From Niveispirillum lacus (lineage in GTDB: Bacteria; Pseudomonadota; Alphaproteobacteria; Azospirillales; Azospirillaceae), in the NCBI RefSeq assembly GCF_002251795.1, contig NZ_NOXU01000023.1, forward strand, positions 1-64,000: 64,000 bases of DNA, given 5' to 3'. The notes under the pieces were generated by a model. The model was not told the DNA's origin. It ran no database searches and saw only the letters and a program-made list of their open reading frames with translations. The position numbers and the translations under genes are program-made. Shown one piece after another: positions 52,602 to 63,175 of this stretch. Numbering within the stretch: the stretch's first letter is position 1; the number at the start of each line of letters is the position of its first letter.

Positions 52602-53486
52602 ATGTTTGCCCGCCGCCTGATCCCCAGCACCGCCGCCCTGATCGCGTTTGAGGCGGCGGCCCGCCTGGGTGGCTTTACGGCGGCGGCGGCAGAGTTGAAC
52701 CAGACGCAGGGCGCCGTCAGCCGGCAGGTCGCGCAGTTGGAGGCGCTGCTGGGTGTGGCGCTGTTCACGCGGGTACGGCAGCGGGTGGTGCTGACACCGG
52801 CCGGGCGTTATTTCGCTGATCAGGTGCAGGATATTCTGGGCCGGTTGGGCCATGCAGCGGCGCGCACCATCGCCTTTGACGGGGATGGCGGTACGCTGGA
52901 TCTGGCGATCCTGCCCACGTTCGGCGCCCGCTGGCTGATCCCGCGTATGGGGGATTTTTTTGCCCGCCACCGCGATGTGACCATCAATTTCTCCACCCGC
53001 GTGCGGCCCTTCGACCTGCGGGCGGAGGGCATCGACGCTGCCATCATGGCGGCCCCGCCTTCCCTGCCCGGTCTGGTCCATCATCGCTTCATGGGGGAAA
53101 TGCTGTTGGCGGTGGCGGCCCCGTCGTTACTGCGCGACCGGGCGGTGACCGGCCCTGCTGATGTCGCTGCCCTGCCGCTGTTGCAGCAGGAGACACGGCC
53201 CGATAGCTGGGACCGCTGGTTCACGGCGCACGGGCTACAGCGGGGTGGTGGACAGCCCCTGGTCTTTGAACAGTTCCTGTTGGTCATCCGTGCTGCGGTG
53301 GCCGGACTGGGGGCGGCGCTGGTGCCGTCCTTCCTGGTCAAGGATGAACTGGCGGCGGGAGAACTGGTGCCCCTGCCGGGCGGTGAACTGGCCACCGATG
53401 GTGGTTATCATCTGGTCTATCCGGCCGACCGCGAGACCTATGGGCCCTTGGTCGCCTTTCGTGAATGGCTGCTGGCGGCACCCTAA
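52602..53486 (+). CDS. LysR-family regulator, probable activator of the glutarate genes
   Basis: 294 residues. Winged helix at the N terminus (STAALIAFEAAARLGGFTAAAAELNQTQGAVSRQVAQLEALLGVALFTR) and a periplasmic-binding-protein-like effector domain (LDLAILPTFGARWLIPRM). The GcvA/GcdR subgroup layout fits. It is divergent from gcdH, which it probably activates with glutarate or glutaryl-CoA as effector. Ends at a strong terminator shared with the opposite gene. Confidence 0.9.
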   Translation: MFARRLIPSTAALIAFEAAARLGGFTAAAAELNQTQGAVSRQVAQLEALLGVALFTRVRQRVVLTPAGRYFADQVQDILGRLGHAAARTIAFDGDGGTLDLAILPTFGARWLIPRMGDFFARHRDVTINFSTRVRPFDLRAEGIDAAIMAAPPSLPGLVHHRFMGEMLLAVAAPSLLRDRAVTGPADVAALPLLQQETRPDSWDRWFTAHGLQRGGGQPLVFEQFLLVIRAAVAGLGAALVPSFLVKDELAAGELVPLPGGELATDGGYHLVYPADRETYGPLVAFREWLLAAP

Positions 53487-53520
53487 AAAAAATGGCGCCG
53501 TCATGTGACCGACGGCGCCA
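53485..53520 (-). terminator. Terminator of TonB receptor 2
   Basis: Perfect 10-bp stem TGGCGCCGTC (53493-53502) / GACGGCGCCA (53511-53520). On the minus strand it is followed by TTTTTTTT (53492-53485). It terminates the receptor transcript; the LysR stop lies in the A-run. Confidence 0.85.
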
Positions 53521-53546
53521 AGTCCTTGAGGAGAGAGGGATCAGGG

Positions 53547-56500
53547 TCAGTAGGTGAAGCGGGCAACAGCCGTGATGCGACGGTCGTTCATGTACCAACC
53601 GCGCGGCACCTTCACAATTTCGCCATCCGGGCTGTTAACCACGGCGGACGTCTTGGTGACCTGGTTCAGCAGGTTGGCACCCTGCAGACCGAACTTGAAA
53701 TTGTCGTTGAAACTGTAGAACAGCGAGGCATCCCACTGGCCGCCCGACTCATTGACGATCGGGTCATAGGGGAAGATCACGTCGCGGATCGTCAGCACAA
53801 AATCCGACCGCCAGGAATAAGAAACGCGGGCGGAAATCGGGCCGTAATCCCAGAAGGGTGTGATGTTGAACTGATGCTTGGACAGACCTTGCAAGGGCAA
53901 TTGCGTGAGATCCACCGTCGTCACCCGGCCGGCACCGACATCCGGGTCGGTTTCCGACAGGGTGCTTTGCGGCACACCCTTGCTGTCGACATAGGTATAG
54001 TTGGCCTGCAGACCAACGCCCGACAGGAAGCTGGGCAGGAAATCATAGGTCTGCTGGTAAGACAGCTCGAACCCCTTGATCTTACCCACCTTGTAGGAAT
54101 TGACCGAGGTGTTGACGATGGCGTCGAACGTTGCCCCGTTATTGGTCAGTGACTGACGGACCGTGTTGTTGGTCAACACACCCTTCAGCCGCTTATAGAA
54201 CAGCGAGCCGGTCAACTGCCCGACATTGGAGAAGTACCATTCCGCCGTCAGGTCGAAATTGTCGGCGGTCGTGGGCCGCAGATAGGGGTTACCCGCTTCA
54301 AACTGACCCTGCATGCGGAAGGAATTGGGAATGGCGTTGCCATTGGCATCGACATTCTGCACCGGGGCCAGATTGACATTATAGTAGTTGCGGACCAGAC
54401 CCACCGCCGGCGGGGCCACGCCCTTGAAGTAGCTGGCGCGGAACTGGACGCCATCATCCACTTCCAGCTTCATGTTCAGGTTCGGCAACCAGTAGCTATA
54501 GTCGATCTTCACTGTGCTGGGGTTCAGCGCGTTGTTCATGAAGGCCCGGGCCTGCGCCCGCACCGCTGGCGTCAGGGTACAGAAGCCCGGTAGCGTCACA
54601 CCCGCCTGACCCTGGGCAATCTGTGCGGCCGTCGCGGCACAGCTTTCATCGGTGACAAACGTCCCACGGCTGGCCGGGAAGGACTGGAAGCCCGATGAGG
54701 TGCGTTCGGTGGTGGTGTAACGCACACCGACATTACCGGTGAGGTTCCAACCATTGGCGAACTCGGTATCGAACTTCGTCAGCAGGTAGGCTGCGTTGTT
54801 TTCTTCCCGGATCGGGTTGATTTCACCGGGCAGGAACGGGGTACCGGCAATGACGCCGAACCGGTTGCCCAGCGAATTCCAGCCCGTATTGCGCACCACA
54901 CCATCCGAGCCGGTTGTCGTGCCCTGCCACTCCCGGGCAATCTGGTTGGCATAAGCGACATAGGCGTCGTAATTCTTCGCCACATTGCCCGAGTAGAATA
55001 CCCGGCCCTGACCCAGCAGCGGATCGGGGAACTTGCCGCGGAAGAAGTTGCTGAAGGTGTAGTTCTCAATCTGATTCAACGGCGTGCCGCCGGATGTGGT
55101 CGGGCTGCCATCGACCGGATCATCCAACCAGACCGGACCACCATTGCCCCACTGTTCGGACAAAACACCCCAGTTATAGGTGGAGAAGCGCGACGTCTGA
55201 CGCCGGTCAGCATAACGATAGCCGGTCTGCACCGACTTGAAGAAATTGCTGTCTTCGATTTTGTAATCAAGGTCGATGCGGGCAGCATCCGAATTGCCCA
55301 CGCTGTCCTCGATATGGTCCATCGCCGAACGGTAGAAGGCGTTATACGGATCGGCAAAACTGGTATGGCCAGGGCCGAAATAGCTGGGATTGTTGGCGGT
55401 GCCGATGGCGCCCGAGCAACCCGTCGTATAGTTCTGGGCGGGACCGGAGCAGACCTGCGGCGGCCGGAATTCCACGGTGGGATAGCCCTTACCGCCATTC
55501 ATGTCGATAAACACATCCTGGTAGCTGGAGGTCCACAGACCATTATCCAAAACCCAGGTGCTGGAATTCACATGCTGGTAGTCAAAATTGACACCCAGCT
55601 TTTCCGACACGTCCCACCGGAAGTTGAAGCCATAATCATCCGTCACCGCCTTGTCTTCACGGTCACGGCGGATATTGTTGCTCTGTAGACCAGACAGCGG
55701 CACGCGCGCATTGCCCGCCGTGTTCTGGTCGGCGCGCCAGCCATTGGGCCCGGTGATCAGGCCGCTTTCAAACATGCCGGAACTGTCAAATTCCAGTGTC
55801 GTGCCCGGCACCCGGCGGCTGTCGCCATTGTTCGCCACATTGTCGGTGGCGATTTCGACGGCATGTTCGGTCCAGGATTGGCGCGCGTCGGAGCGCAGGA
55901 AGGTGAACACCGCTTCCATGGAACTGTCAGGGCTGCGCCACTGGGCAGCGCCGGCATAGCCATACCGGCGGCGGTCAAATTCCTGGCTGCCGACCACGGC
56001 ACCACGCGGGAACAGCACCCTGTCGGTGATGGTGGCATTTCCACTCTGTACCACATCGCCCGTGGAGTAAAGATTACGGACACGGAAGCTTGATAGCTGG
56101 AAACGGTCAGCGCGGGTTTTTAACTGCGAGCCAACGGCGCTGCCCAGAATGCCGATTTCACCAATTTTGGTGTCCCAGCGGTCGGAATAAAGAATGGACC
56201 CGGTCGGCGCCGTCTTTTTCACGAAATCGCCATAGGACATTTCGGCGGATGCGGCCAGCATCCGTTCGGCGCTGTCGAACGGCTTGCGGGTGCGCAGGTT
56301 GACAACGCCGGCGATGCCCCCCTCGATACGGTCAGCCGTCGGCGACTTGAACACATCGACGCCGCCCATCAATTCGGACGGCACATCGGCAAAGCCCAGC
56401 GCCCGGCCGTTATTGGCGCTGAACGCCTCACGCCCGTTGAATTCGGACCGCACATAGGTCAGGCCGCGCACCACCACACCCGAACCTTCGACCGAGAAAT

Positions 56501-56942
56501 GGTCAGGATCGACACCGGCGGCAAAGCGGTTGATCGACACGCCGGGGATACGCTGGAGCGCTTCCGTGACCGACCGGTCCGGCAGGGCGCCAATATCCTC
56601 GGCCGTGACGCTGTCCACGATGCTGTCGGCGTTCTGCTTGATCTCCTGCGCGCTCTGCAGCGACTTGCGGAAACCGGTGACGATGATTTCTTCCAGCTCG
56701 GTTGTCGCAGCCGGCGTCGCGGCCTGCGCCACTAGTACAGCGCTGTCATTGCCGGCAACAGAAGAAGCGACCGGCGCCGGGGTCTGCCCCCCCACGGGCG
56801 TATCATTCTGATTCTGCTGGGCTTGTGCCGGCAGTACCGTCGCAATGGCGCACAGCGTCGCGATGGAAACCCCGCCCCGCAGCGTCTGGCCAAAGACGTG
56901 ACCCCGCCGCAACCCCTTCCGGGGGCGATCCATAACACCCAT
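53547..56942 (-). CDS. TonB-dependent receptor of the Xanthomonas/Caulobacter sugar type
   Basis: 1131 residues. Signal peptide about 40 residues (ends VLPAQAQ), TonB box LEEIIVTG, plug with VDSVTAEDIGALPDRSVTEALQRIPGV and IEGGIAGVVNLRTRKPF, then a long barrel ending VARFTY. This plug signature marks the TonB-Xanth-Caul subfamily, often carbohydrate-induced. Of several close ATGs the one at 56942 has GGGAGGA 7 nt upstream. Divergent from four tryptophan-halogenase-like genes and under LacI-type operators, an arrangement seen in Caulobacter and Xanthomonas for sugar-responsive receptors. Ligand unknown. Confidence 0.93.
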   Translation of the reverse strand: MGVMDRPRKGLRRGHVFGQTLRGGVSIATLCAIATVLPAQAQQNQNDTPVGGQTPAPVASSVAGNDSAVLVAQAATPAATTELEEIIVTGFRKSLQSAQEIKQNADSIVDSVTAEDIGALPDRSVTEALQRIPGVSINRFAAGVDPDHFSVEGSGVVVRGLTYVRSEFNGREAFSANNGRALGFADVPSELMGGVDVFKSPTADRIEGGIAGVVNLRTRKPFDSAERMLAASAEMSYGDFVKKTAPTGSILYSDRWDTKIGEIGILGSAVGSQLKTRADRFQLSSFRVRNLYSTGDVVQSGNATITDRVLFPRGAVVGSQEFDRRRYGYAGAAQWRSPDSSMEAVFTFLRSDARQSWTEHAVEIATDNVANNGDSRRVPGTTLEFDSSGMFESGLITGPNGWRADQNTAGNARVPLSGLQSNNIRRDREDKAVTDDYGFNFRWDVSEKLGVNFDYQHVNSSTWVLDNGLWTSSYQDVFIDMNGGKGYPTVEFRPPQVCSGPAQNYTTGCSGAIGTANNPSYFGPGHTSFADPYNAFYRSAMDHIEDSVGNSDAARIDLDYKIEDSNFFKSVQTGYRYADRRQTSRFSTYNWGVLSEQWGNGGPVWLDDPVDGSPTTSGGTPLNQIENYTFSNFFRGKFPDPLLGQGRVFYSGNVAKNYDAYVAYANQIAREWQGTTTGSDGVVRNTGWNSLGNRFGVIAGTPFLPGEINPIREENNAAYLLTKFDTEFANGWNLTGNVGVRYTTTERTSSGFQSFPASRGTFVTDESCAATAAQIAQGQAGVTLPGFCTLTPAVRAQARAFMNNALNPSTVKIDYSYWLPNLNMKLEVDDGVQFRASYFKGVAPPAVGLVRNYYNVNLAPVQNVDANGNAIPNSFRMQGQFEAGNPYLRPTTADNFDLTAEWYFSNVGQLTGSLFYKRLKGVLTNNTVRQSLTNNGATFDAIVNTSVNSYKVGKIKGFELSYQQTYDFLPSFLSGVGLQANYTYVDSKGVPQSTLSETDPDVGAGRVTTVDLTQLPLQGLSKHQFNITPFWDYGPISARVSYSWRSDFVLTIRDVIFPYDPIVNESGGQWDASLFYSFNDNFKFGLQGANLLNQVTKTSAVVNSPDGEIVKVPRGWYMNDRRITAVARFTY

Positions 56943-56957
56943 CCCCATTTCCTCCCG

Positions 56958-57053
56958 TGTTAGCGCTAGCATTTTTGGATTTGCGCTTTCAACAAGCTAA
57001 ATTGGTAATCATGAGCCGCCTGAACGTCAAGTGCCGTTATGTTAGTGCTAACA
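56958..57053. promoter_or_regulatory. Two LacI-type operators between TonB receptor 2 and the halogenase operon
   Basis: TGTTAGCGCTAGCA at 56958-56971 and TGTTAGTGCTAACA at 57040-57053, 14-bp near-palindromes of the TGTTAGCGCTAACA type, 82 bp apart. A weaker half-match AGCGTTAACA is at about 57129. LacI-family sugar repressors in related bacteria bind this motif. No LacI gene is in the window. Placed to control both divergent units. Confidence 0.75.
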
Positions 57054-57159
57054 AAAAAGCATTCACTGCTATTGCGCCGCAGCAAACCCTTTGATGCGGC
57101 GCACACACATTGACCTTCTATTAGGGGGAGCGTTAACATTCGCAGTAATGGGAGGAGCA

Positions 57160-58692
57160 ATGAAAAATCATCACATAAAAAAGCAATCTAACGTACGCGT
57201 GCTGATCCTGGGGGGTGGGACCGCTGGCTGGATGGCAGCGGCAGCGCTGTCAGCGAAGCTCGCCGGCACCGGTGTTTCCATACGGCTCGTCGAATCGGCA
57301 GAGATTGGCACGGTGGGAGTGGGGGAGGCAACGGTCCCCCATATCCGGCATTTTAATGCCAGCCTGGGCTTTGACGAGGCTGACTTCATGTCGCGTACCG
57401 AGGCCACGTTCAAACTGGGGATTGAGTTCCGCGACTGGGGTCGCAAGGGTGACGCCTATATCCATCCGTTCGCCGCCTTCGGGCGCGAGATTGGCGGCGT
57501 GCCCTTCCATCACCATTGGACGCGCGCCCGCCGCGCCGGTCGGGTGCCGGCGGACGGTCTGGACGCGGTGTCCCTGCCCATTCAGGCGGCGCGAATGGGC
57601 CGCTTTGGCCACCCGTCACCCGACCCGTCCAGTTTTTTCTCCACCTTCTCCTACGCCTATCAGTTCGATGCCGGGCTTTATGCCGGCTATCTGCGTGCCT
57701 ATGCAGAAGCGCGCGGCGTGGTGCGGACAGAGGGCAAGGTCCAGGACGTGTCCTTGCGCGCCGATGGCCATGTGGAGGCCGTGACCCTGGAAAGCGGCGA
57801 ACGTCTGGTTGCCGACCTGTTTGTTGATTGCTCGGGTTTCCGGGGCCTGCTCATCGAAGGGGCCCTGAAGACGGGGTATGAGGATTGGACACGATACCTG
57901 CCCTGTGATCGGGCGGTGGCCGTGCCCTGCGCCAATGACGGCCCGCCCGCCCCCTATACCCGTGCTACGGCGCGGGATGCCGGCTGGATGTGGCGCATCC
58001 CGTTACAGCACCGGGCCGGCAATGGCCATGTCTATTGCAGCGGTTTCATGGATGATGATGCCGCCGAACAGGCGTTGCTGGCCCAACTGGACCACCCCCC
58101 GCAGGCTGCGCCCCGCCGCCTGCGTTTCACCACCGGCAAACGCCGGCGGCAATGGGTGGGTAATGTTGTGGCCATCGGCCTGTCAGCGGGGTTCCTCGAA
58201 CCGCTGGAAAGCACCTCCATTCACCTGATCCAACTGGGCATTGGCCGGCTGCTGGACCTGTTCCCGACCAGCGCGGACATGGACCCGCTGGATGCGGCAG
58301 AGTTCAACCGGCTGATGGATCTGGAATATGAGCGGGTGCGGGATTTCATCATCCTGCATTATGTGGCGACCCAGCGCGACGACACCCCCTTCTGGAACCA
58401 TTGCCGTACGATGGCCATACCCGACAGCCTGGCGACCAAGATGGAGCTGTTCAAACAGCGGGGCATCGTCACGCTGTATCGCGACGGCATGTTCCTGGAA
58501 CCCAGTTGGATTGCCGTCTATCTGGGGCAGAACATTCTGCCCACCCATGTGGACCCGCGCGCCGCCCTGGTGTCGGATGCGGAAATTGACCGGCTGATCG
58601 CGATGGAGGCGGAACATTGCCGCCGGGCGGCCAGTTCCATGCCAGCCCATGGCGAGATCCTGTCGCGTTACAAGGTGCAGGTGACGGCATGA
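57160..58692 (+). CDS. Flavin-dependent tryptophan-halogenase family protein (1)
   Basis: 510 residues. FAD motif GGGTAGWM (about 18-25), catalytic lysine K85 in TFKLGIEF, W276-M-W278-R-I-P matching the WxWxIP halogenase motif, and the Glu-containing FLEPLESTS (about 345). All main catalytic features are kept, so an active halogenase is expected. Start ATG 57160 follows GGGAGGAGCA. First of four overlapping genes. In such receptor-linked loci the substrate is not free tryptophan with any certainty. Confidence 0.92.
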   Translation: MKNHHIKKQSNVRVLILGGGTAGWMAAAALSAKLAGTGVSIRLVESAEIGTVGVGEATVPHIRHFNASLGFDEADFMSRTEATFKLGIEFRDWGRKGDAYIHPFAAFGREIGGVPFHHHWTRARRAGRVPADGLDAVSLPIQAARMGRFGHPSPDPSSFFSTFSYAYQFDAGLYAGYLRAYAEARGVVRTEGKVQDVSLRADGHVEAVTLESGERLVADLFVDCSGFRGLLIEGALKTGYEDWTRYLPCDRAVAVPCANDGPPAPYTRATARDAGWMWRIPLQHRAGNGHVYCSGFMDDDAAEQALLAQLDHPPQAAPRRLRFTTGKRRRQWVGNVVAIGLSAGFLEPLESTSIHLIQLGIGRLLDLFPTSADMDPLDAAEFNRLMDLEYERVRDFIILHYVATQRDDTPFWNHCRTMAIPDSLATKMELFKQRGIVTLYRDGMFLEPSWIAVYLGQNILPTHVDPRAALVSDAEIDRLIAMEAEHCRRAASSMPAHGEILSRYKVQVTA

Positions 58693-60122
58693 AGCCGCTG
58701 CACGATATCACTGTCGCAGGTGCTGGCTTTGTCGGCTGGCTGGCCGCAGCCGCCCTGGCCCGCAATCATGCGGGACGGGGCGGGTCGGTAACGCTGGTGC
58801 CGTTGCCCGGTCTTGATGACAGTCTGGACCCGTTCGGACCTGCCACAGCCCTGCTGCCCGGCGGGGTGGAGGGGCTGGCGGCTCTGCTGGGTGTCACCCC
58901 GGCCGACATCCTGCGCGCCGGTGACGGTGGTTTCAGCCTGGGCACAGCCTTCCAGGGCTGGGAAGGGCCGGGGTCGGTCAGTTTCCTGCCCTTTGGGCAG
59001 ACAGGGGCGGACCTGAAAGGTGTCGCTTTTCATCATCTGGTCTGGCGGGCACGGGCCGCCGGGGCTTCGATACGGATGACCGATTATTCCCTGTCCACCC
59101 TGGCGGCACAGGCAGAACGTTTTGCCCTGCCCTCGCCTGATCCGCGTTCGGTGCTGTCGACCCTGGCGCCCGGCGGCTTTGCCGATCTGCGTGGCCTGAC
59201 GGCTCTGGCGCAGCGACAGGCCCTGGCGGCGGGCGCGCGGCTGGCCACGGCCCCGCTGTCGCATGTGCGGCGGGATGCGGCGGGGCGGGTCACGGCCTTG
59301 GTCCTGGCCGATGATACCGACATCCCCGCCGATCTGTTCATTGATGCCACGGGGGCCCGCGCTCTGCTGGCCGCCCCCGGCAATGGCTGGCACGATTGGC
59401 GCTGCTGGCTGCCCTGTGACCAGTATGCGGTGGAACCGGCCACCGCCGACGGCCCGCCGCCGCCCTATGCCCTGCACAGTGCCGATGCCACCGGTTGGAC
59501 CCGCCGCATCCCCCTGCGCACAGGGGCCTGGGTGACCAGACTGGGCCGGGGGGCGGGCCGCTTCACCAGCGGACGGCGCGACCTGGCCTGGGACGCGAAC
59601 ACCGTTCTGCTGGGCGCGTCCGCCTGCTTGTTGGACCCGGTGGGCGGGGTGGCCCTGTCGCTGCTGATCACCACCATCCGTCACCTGCTGTCGCATTATC
59701 CTGTCACCCCCGGCAGCGGGCCGGAAGCGGCATCCTTCAACAGCCAGGTTGCAGTGGCGATGGACCGGGCACGTGATTTCCTGATCCTGCGGTTCAAGGC
59801 CAATGGCCGGACGGGCGAGGCCTTTTGGGACGCGGCCCGCGCCATGGACCTGCCCGATCCGCTGGCCCATAAGATGGCCTTGTATGAGAGCCGGGGCCGC
59901 ATTCCGCTTTATGACGGGGAACTGTTCGACCGGCCCGACTGGATCAACCTGCTGGACGGTGCCGGCATCCGCGCCCGGCGGTGTGATGTACAGGCCAATG
60001 GCTTGAACGACGGGGAGATCATGGCCCATCTGGAACGGTTGCGTGGGGTGCTGCTGCGCGCGGCAGGCGAACTGCCGCCGCATGCACAGGCCCTGGCGCA
60101 GCTTCTGGGAGGGACGCCATGA
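58689..60122 (+). CDS. Degenerate tryptophan-halogenase-like flavoprotein
   Basis: 477 residues. The FAD-binding motif AGAGFVGWL survives, but the catalytic lysine position reads GFSLGTAF (S83), the WxWxIP motif is W270-T-R-R-I-P, and the FLEPLEST segment has become [10 protein letters not shown]. The rest of the fold and length are kept ([29 protein letters not shown]). It overlaps both neighbours by 4 bp, so it is made in step with active-looking halogenases. Perhaps a non-halogenating flavoenzyme or a structural partner. Not a pseudogene by frame: uninterrupted. Confidence 0.9.
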   Translation: MKPLHDITVAGAGFVGWLAAAALARNHAGRGGSVTLVPLPGLDDSLDPFGPATALLPGGVEGLAALLGVTPADILRAGDGGFSLGTAFQGWEGPGSVSFLPFGQTGADLKGVAFHHLVWRARAAGASIRMTDYSLSTLAAQAERFALPSPDPRSVLSTLAPGGFADLRGLTALAQRQALAAGARLATAPLSHVRRDAAGRVTALVLADDTDIPADLFIDATGARALLAAPGNGWHDWRCWLPCDQYAVEPATADGPPPPYALHSADATGWTRRIPLRTGAWVTRLGRGAGRFTSGRRDLAWDANTVLLGASACLLDPVGGVALSLLITTIRHLLSHYPVTPGSGPEAASFNSQVAVAMDRARDFLILRFKANGRTGEAFWDAARAMDLPDPLAHKMALYESRGRIPLYDGELFDRPDWINLLDGAGIRARRCDVQANGLNDGEIMAHLERLRGVLLRAAGELPPHAQALAQLLGGTP

Positions 60123-61633
60123 CACGCAGCCCCGACCCCATCCGCCAGATCGTGATTGTCGGTGGCGGCACCGCCGGCTGGATGGCCGCCGCCGCCCTGT
60201 CGCGCCTGTCGGCCAATGGCACCACCCGCATCACCCTGGTGGAATCAGACGAGATTGGCACCGTCGGCGTGGGCGAGGCTACGATCCCGCCCATCCAGCA
60301 ATTCAACGCCCTGCTGGGTCTGGACGAAAACGACTTTGTGTCCCAGACCCAGGGCAGCATGAAGCTGGGTATCGCCTTTGAAGGCTGGACCATGGCGCGG
60401 CCCCGCTACCTGCACCCGTTCGGGTCTTTCGGCTTTGATATGGAGGCGATCAAGTTCCATCAATTCTGGCTGAAGCTGCACGCCCAAGGCCTGGCCAGCG
60501 GCATTGACGATTACAATCTTTGCGCCACCATGGCCAACCGGGAGAAGTTCGCCCGGCCCGTGCCCGATCCGTCTTCGGTGCTGTCGCAGATCACCTACGC
60601 CTACCATTTCGATGCCGGCCTCTACGCCGCCTATCTGCGGCGCTACGCGGAGGCGCGGGGTGTCACGCGGATCGAAGGCAAGGTGGCATCGGTGCCCCTG
60701 CGCGCCACCGATGGATTCATCGAGGCGGTCGTGCTGACCGATGGGCGGCGGCTGGAGGGCGACCTGTTCATCGATTGCTCCGGCTTCCGGGGCCTGCTGA
60801 TCGAAGAGGCACTGAACAGCGGGTATGAGGATTGGACGCATTGGCTGCCCTGTGACCGCGCGCTGGCGGTACCGTCCGCCAATGTCGGCCCGCCCAAGCC
60901 CTATACCCGCGCCATCGCGCGGGACGGCGGCTGGCAATGGCGCATCCCGCTGCAACACCGCACCGGCAATGGCTATGTCTATTGCAGCCAGTTTGTGAGC
61001 GACGAACAGGCCGCCAACACACTGCTCTCCAATCTGGAGGGCCCGGCACTGGCCGATCCCCGCCCGTTGCGCTTCACCACCGGGCGCCGGCGCAAGATGT
61101 GGAACCGCAATTGTGTGGCGCTGGGGCTGGCCTCGGGCTTCCTGGAACCGCTGGAAAGCACCTCGATCCACCTGATCCAGGCGGGTATTTCCAAGTTGCT
61201 GGCCCTGTTCCCCGACCGGTCCTTCAACCCCACCAATGAGGATGCCTATAACCGGCTGTCCGCGATGCAGTTTGAACAGGTGCGGGATTTCATCATCCTG
61301 CATTACGTGGCCAATGACCGCCCGGAACCGTTCTGGCTCCGCGCCGCCGCCATGGACATCCCCGACAGTCTGCGCCAGAAGATCGACCTGTTCCGTGCCT
61401 GCGGCCGGTTGTTCCGGTTCGAGGATGAGCTGTTCAGCGAGAATAGTTGGATCGCCGTCCTGCTGGGCCAGGGGGTGTTGCCAGCGCGCTGGGACCCGCT
61501 GGTGGACACTATTGATCCCGGCCTTGTCCGCCATAATCTTGACCGTCTGCGCGCCGTCTTTGCCCGCGCCGCCGATGCCATGCCCGGCCATGGCGACTTC
61601 CTGGCCCGCACCGCCCCCGTGAGGAAATCATGA
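60119..61633 (+). CDS. Flavin-dependent tryptophan-halogenase family protein (2)
   Basis: 504 residues. GGGTAGWM at the N terminus, K82 in [16 protein letters not shown] for WxWxIP, and [11 protein letters not shown]. Active-site residues complete. ATGA overlaps with both neighbouring genes. Differs from copy 1 in the insertion after [19 protein letters not shown], so possibly different substrate binding. Confidence 0.92.
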   Translation: MTRSPDPIRQIVIVGGGTAGWMAAAALSRLSANGTTRITLVESDEIGTVGVGEATIPPIQQFNALLGLDENDFVSQTQGSMKLGIAFEGWTMARPRYLHPFGSFGFDMEAIKFHQFWLKLHAQGLASGIDDYNLCATMANREKFARPVPDPSSVLSQITYAYHFDAGLYAAYLRRYAEARGVTRIEGKVASVPLRATDGFIEAVVLTDGRRLEGDLFIDCSGFRGLLIEEALNSGYEDWTHWLPCDRALAVPSANVGPPKPYTRAIARDGGWQWRIPLQHRTGNGYVYCSQFVSDEQAANTLLSNLEGPALADPRPLRFTTGRRRKMWNRNCVALGLASGFLEPLESTSIHLIQAGISKLLALFPDRSFNPTNEDAYNRLSAMQFEQVRDFIILHYVANDRPEPFWLRAAAMDIPDSLRQKIDLFRACGRLFRFEDELFSENSWIAVLLGQGVLPARWDPLVDTIDPGLVRHNLDRLRAVFARAADAMPGHGDFLARTAPVRKS

Positions 61634-63138
61634 GCAGCGACCGCCGTATCCGCCGCATCACCATCGTTGGCGGCGGCACCGCCGGGTGGATGAGTGCCGC
61701 CACCTTTGCCCGCCTGCTCGGCCCCGACTATGCCGAGATCACCCTGGTTGAAAGCGACGAGATCGGGATCGTGGGTGTGGGTGAGGCAACCATTCCCCAG
61801 ATGGCCACCTTCAACCGCATGCTGGGCATCGACGAGGATGAGTTCCTGCGGGAAACCAAGGGCAGTTTCAAGCTGGGTATCCAGTTCGTGGATTGGGGCC
61901 GTAAGGGCCACACCTATTTCCACCCGTTCGGCCATATCGGCCTGCATATGGAGGGCGTGTCCTTCCATGCCTTCTGGTTGCGTCTGAAACAGGCGGGACT
62001 GGTCGACCGGATCGAGGATTGGTCCTTGCAGGCCACTGCCGGCGCGCGCGGCAAGTTCATGCGCGCCATCAATGCCGGCCGCTCGCCCTTGTCGGAAATC
62101 GCCTATGCCTTCCATTTCGATGCCGGGCTCTATGCCCGCTATCTGCGCCGCTATGCCGAAGCGCGGGGTGTGGTGCGGCGGGAGGGCAAAATCACAACCG
62201 TGCATCAGCATCCCGAAACCGGCTTTGTGCAATCCGTCGAACTGGCCGATGGCACAAAGGTGGAGGGTGATCTGTTTATTGATTGCTCCGGCTTCCGGGG
62301 CCTGCTGATCGAAGGCACCTTAAAAGCCGGTTATGTCGACTGGTCGCATCATCTGCCCTGCAACCGCGCCGTGGCCGTCCCGTGTGAGGGGACCGAGGCC
62401 ATGACCCCCTATACCCGCTCCACCGCGCGGGCTGCCGGATGGCAATGGCGTATCCCGTTGCAGCACCGGATCGGCAATGGCCATGTCTTCTGTTCCAATT
62501 ATATGAGCGATGATGAGGCGGTGTCGGTCCTGCTCGCCAATCTGGATGGCAAACCGCTGGCCGACCCGCGCTTCGTGCCGTTCCAGACGGGGCACCGGCG
62601 GAAGATGTGGGACAAGAATGTGGTCGCCATCGGCCTGTCGTCAGGGTTCCTGGAACCGCTGGAAAGCACGTCCATCTGGCTGATCCAGTCGGGCCTGTCG
62701 CGCCTGATGGCCATGTTCCCGGATCTGGATTTCGATGCGGCGACCCGCGACCGCTATAACCGCATCCTGACCACCGAATATGCCGAAATCCGCGACTTCC
62801 TGATCCTGCATTACAAGGCCACCGACCGCGACGACAGCCCGTTCTGGGACTATTGCCGCACCATGCCGGTGCCCGACCGGTTGCAGGAAAAGATGGATGT
62901 GTTCATGGCCCATGGCCGTTGTTTTCGGGAGAATGAGGAACTGTTCAACGATACAAGCTGGTTTGCCGTGATGCTGGGCCAGTTGATGATGCCGCGCAGT
63001 TACGACCCTGTCGCCAATGTGCTGAGCCTGGAGGAGACAAAGGCGCGGCTAGCCCATATCAAGGACGCGATCAGCAATTCTGCCGAGTACATGCCGAGGC
63101 ATCGGGATTTCATTAATGAGCATTGCCGGGCGGGGTGA
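61630..63138 (+). CDS. Flavin-dependent tryptophan-halogenase family protein (3)
   Basis: 502 residues. GGGTAGWM, K81 in [16 protein letters not shown] and [11 protein letters not shown] all kept. Last gene of the four-gene operon, with ATGA overlap to copy 2 and a hairpin after the stop. Closest in look to copy 1 ([17 protein letters not shown] versus DWGRKGDAYIHPFAAFG). Confidence 0.92.
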   Translation: MSSDRRIRRITIVGGGTAGWMSAATFARLLGPDYAEITLVESDEIGIVGVGEATIPQMATFNRMLGIDEDEFLRETKGSFKLGIQFVDWGRKGHTYFHPFGHIGLHMEGVSFHAFWLRLKQAGLVDRIEDWSLQATAGARGKFMRAINAGRSPLSEIAYAFHFDAGLYARYLRRYAEARGVVRREGKITTVHQHPETGFVQSVELADGTKVEGDLFIDCSGFRGLLIEGTLKAGYVDWSHHLPCNRAVAVPCEGTEAMTPYTRSTARAAGWQWRIPLQHRIGNGHVFCSNYMSDDEAVSVLLANLDGKPLADPRFVPFQTGHRRKMWDKNVVAIGLSSGFLEPLESTSIWLIQSGLSRLMAMFPDLDFDAATRDRYNRILTTEYAEIRDFLILHYKATDRDDSPFWDYCRTMPVPDRLQEKMDVFMAHGRCFRENEELFNDTSWFAVMLGQLMMPRSYDPVANVLSLEETKARLAHIKDAISNSAEYMPRHRDFINEHCRAG

Positions 63139-63145
63139 CAGGCTT

Positions 63146-63167
63146 GCGGGGCCTGTTTGGGCCCTGC
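63146..63167 (+). terminator. Hairpin after the halogenase operon
   Basis: Stem GCGGGGCC (63146-63153) with GGCCCTGC (63160-63167), one G-T pair, small TGTTTG loop, 8 bp after the operon stop. The following bases are GACGTTCTTC, so only a weak T-run. Lies between convergent genes. Confidence 0.5.
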
Positions 63168-63175
63168 GACGTTCT

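Noticed and set aside
58689-60122. Pseudogene call for the degenerate halogenase
   Set aside because: The frame is uninterrupted over 477 codons and overlaps neighbours by the same ATGA coupling as the intact copies.
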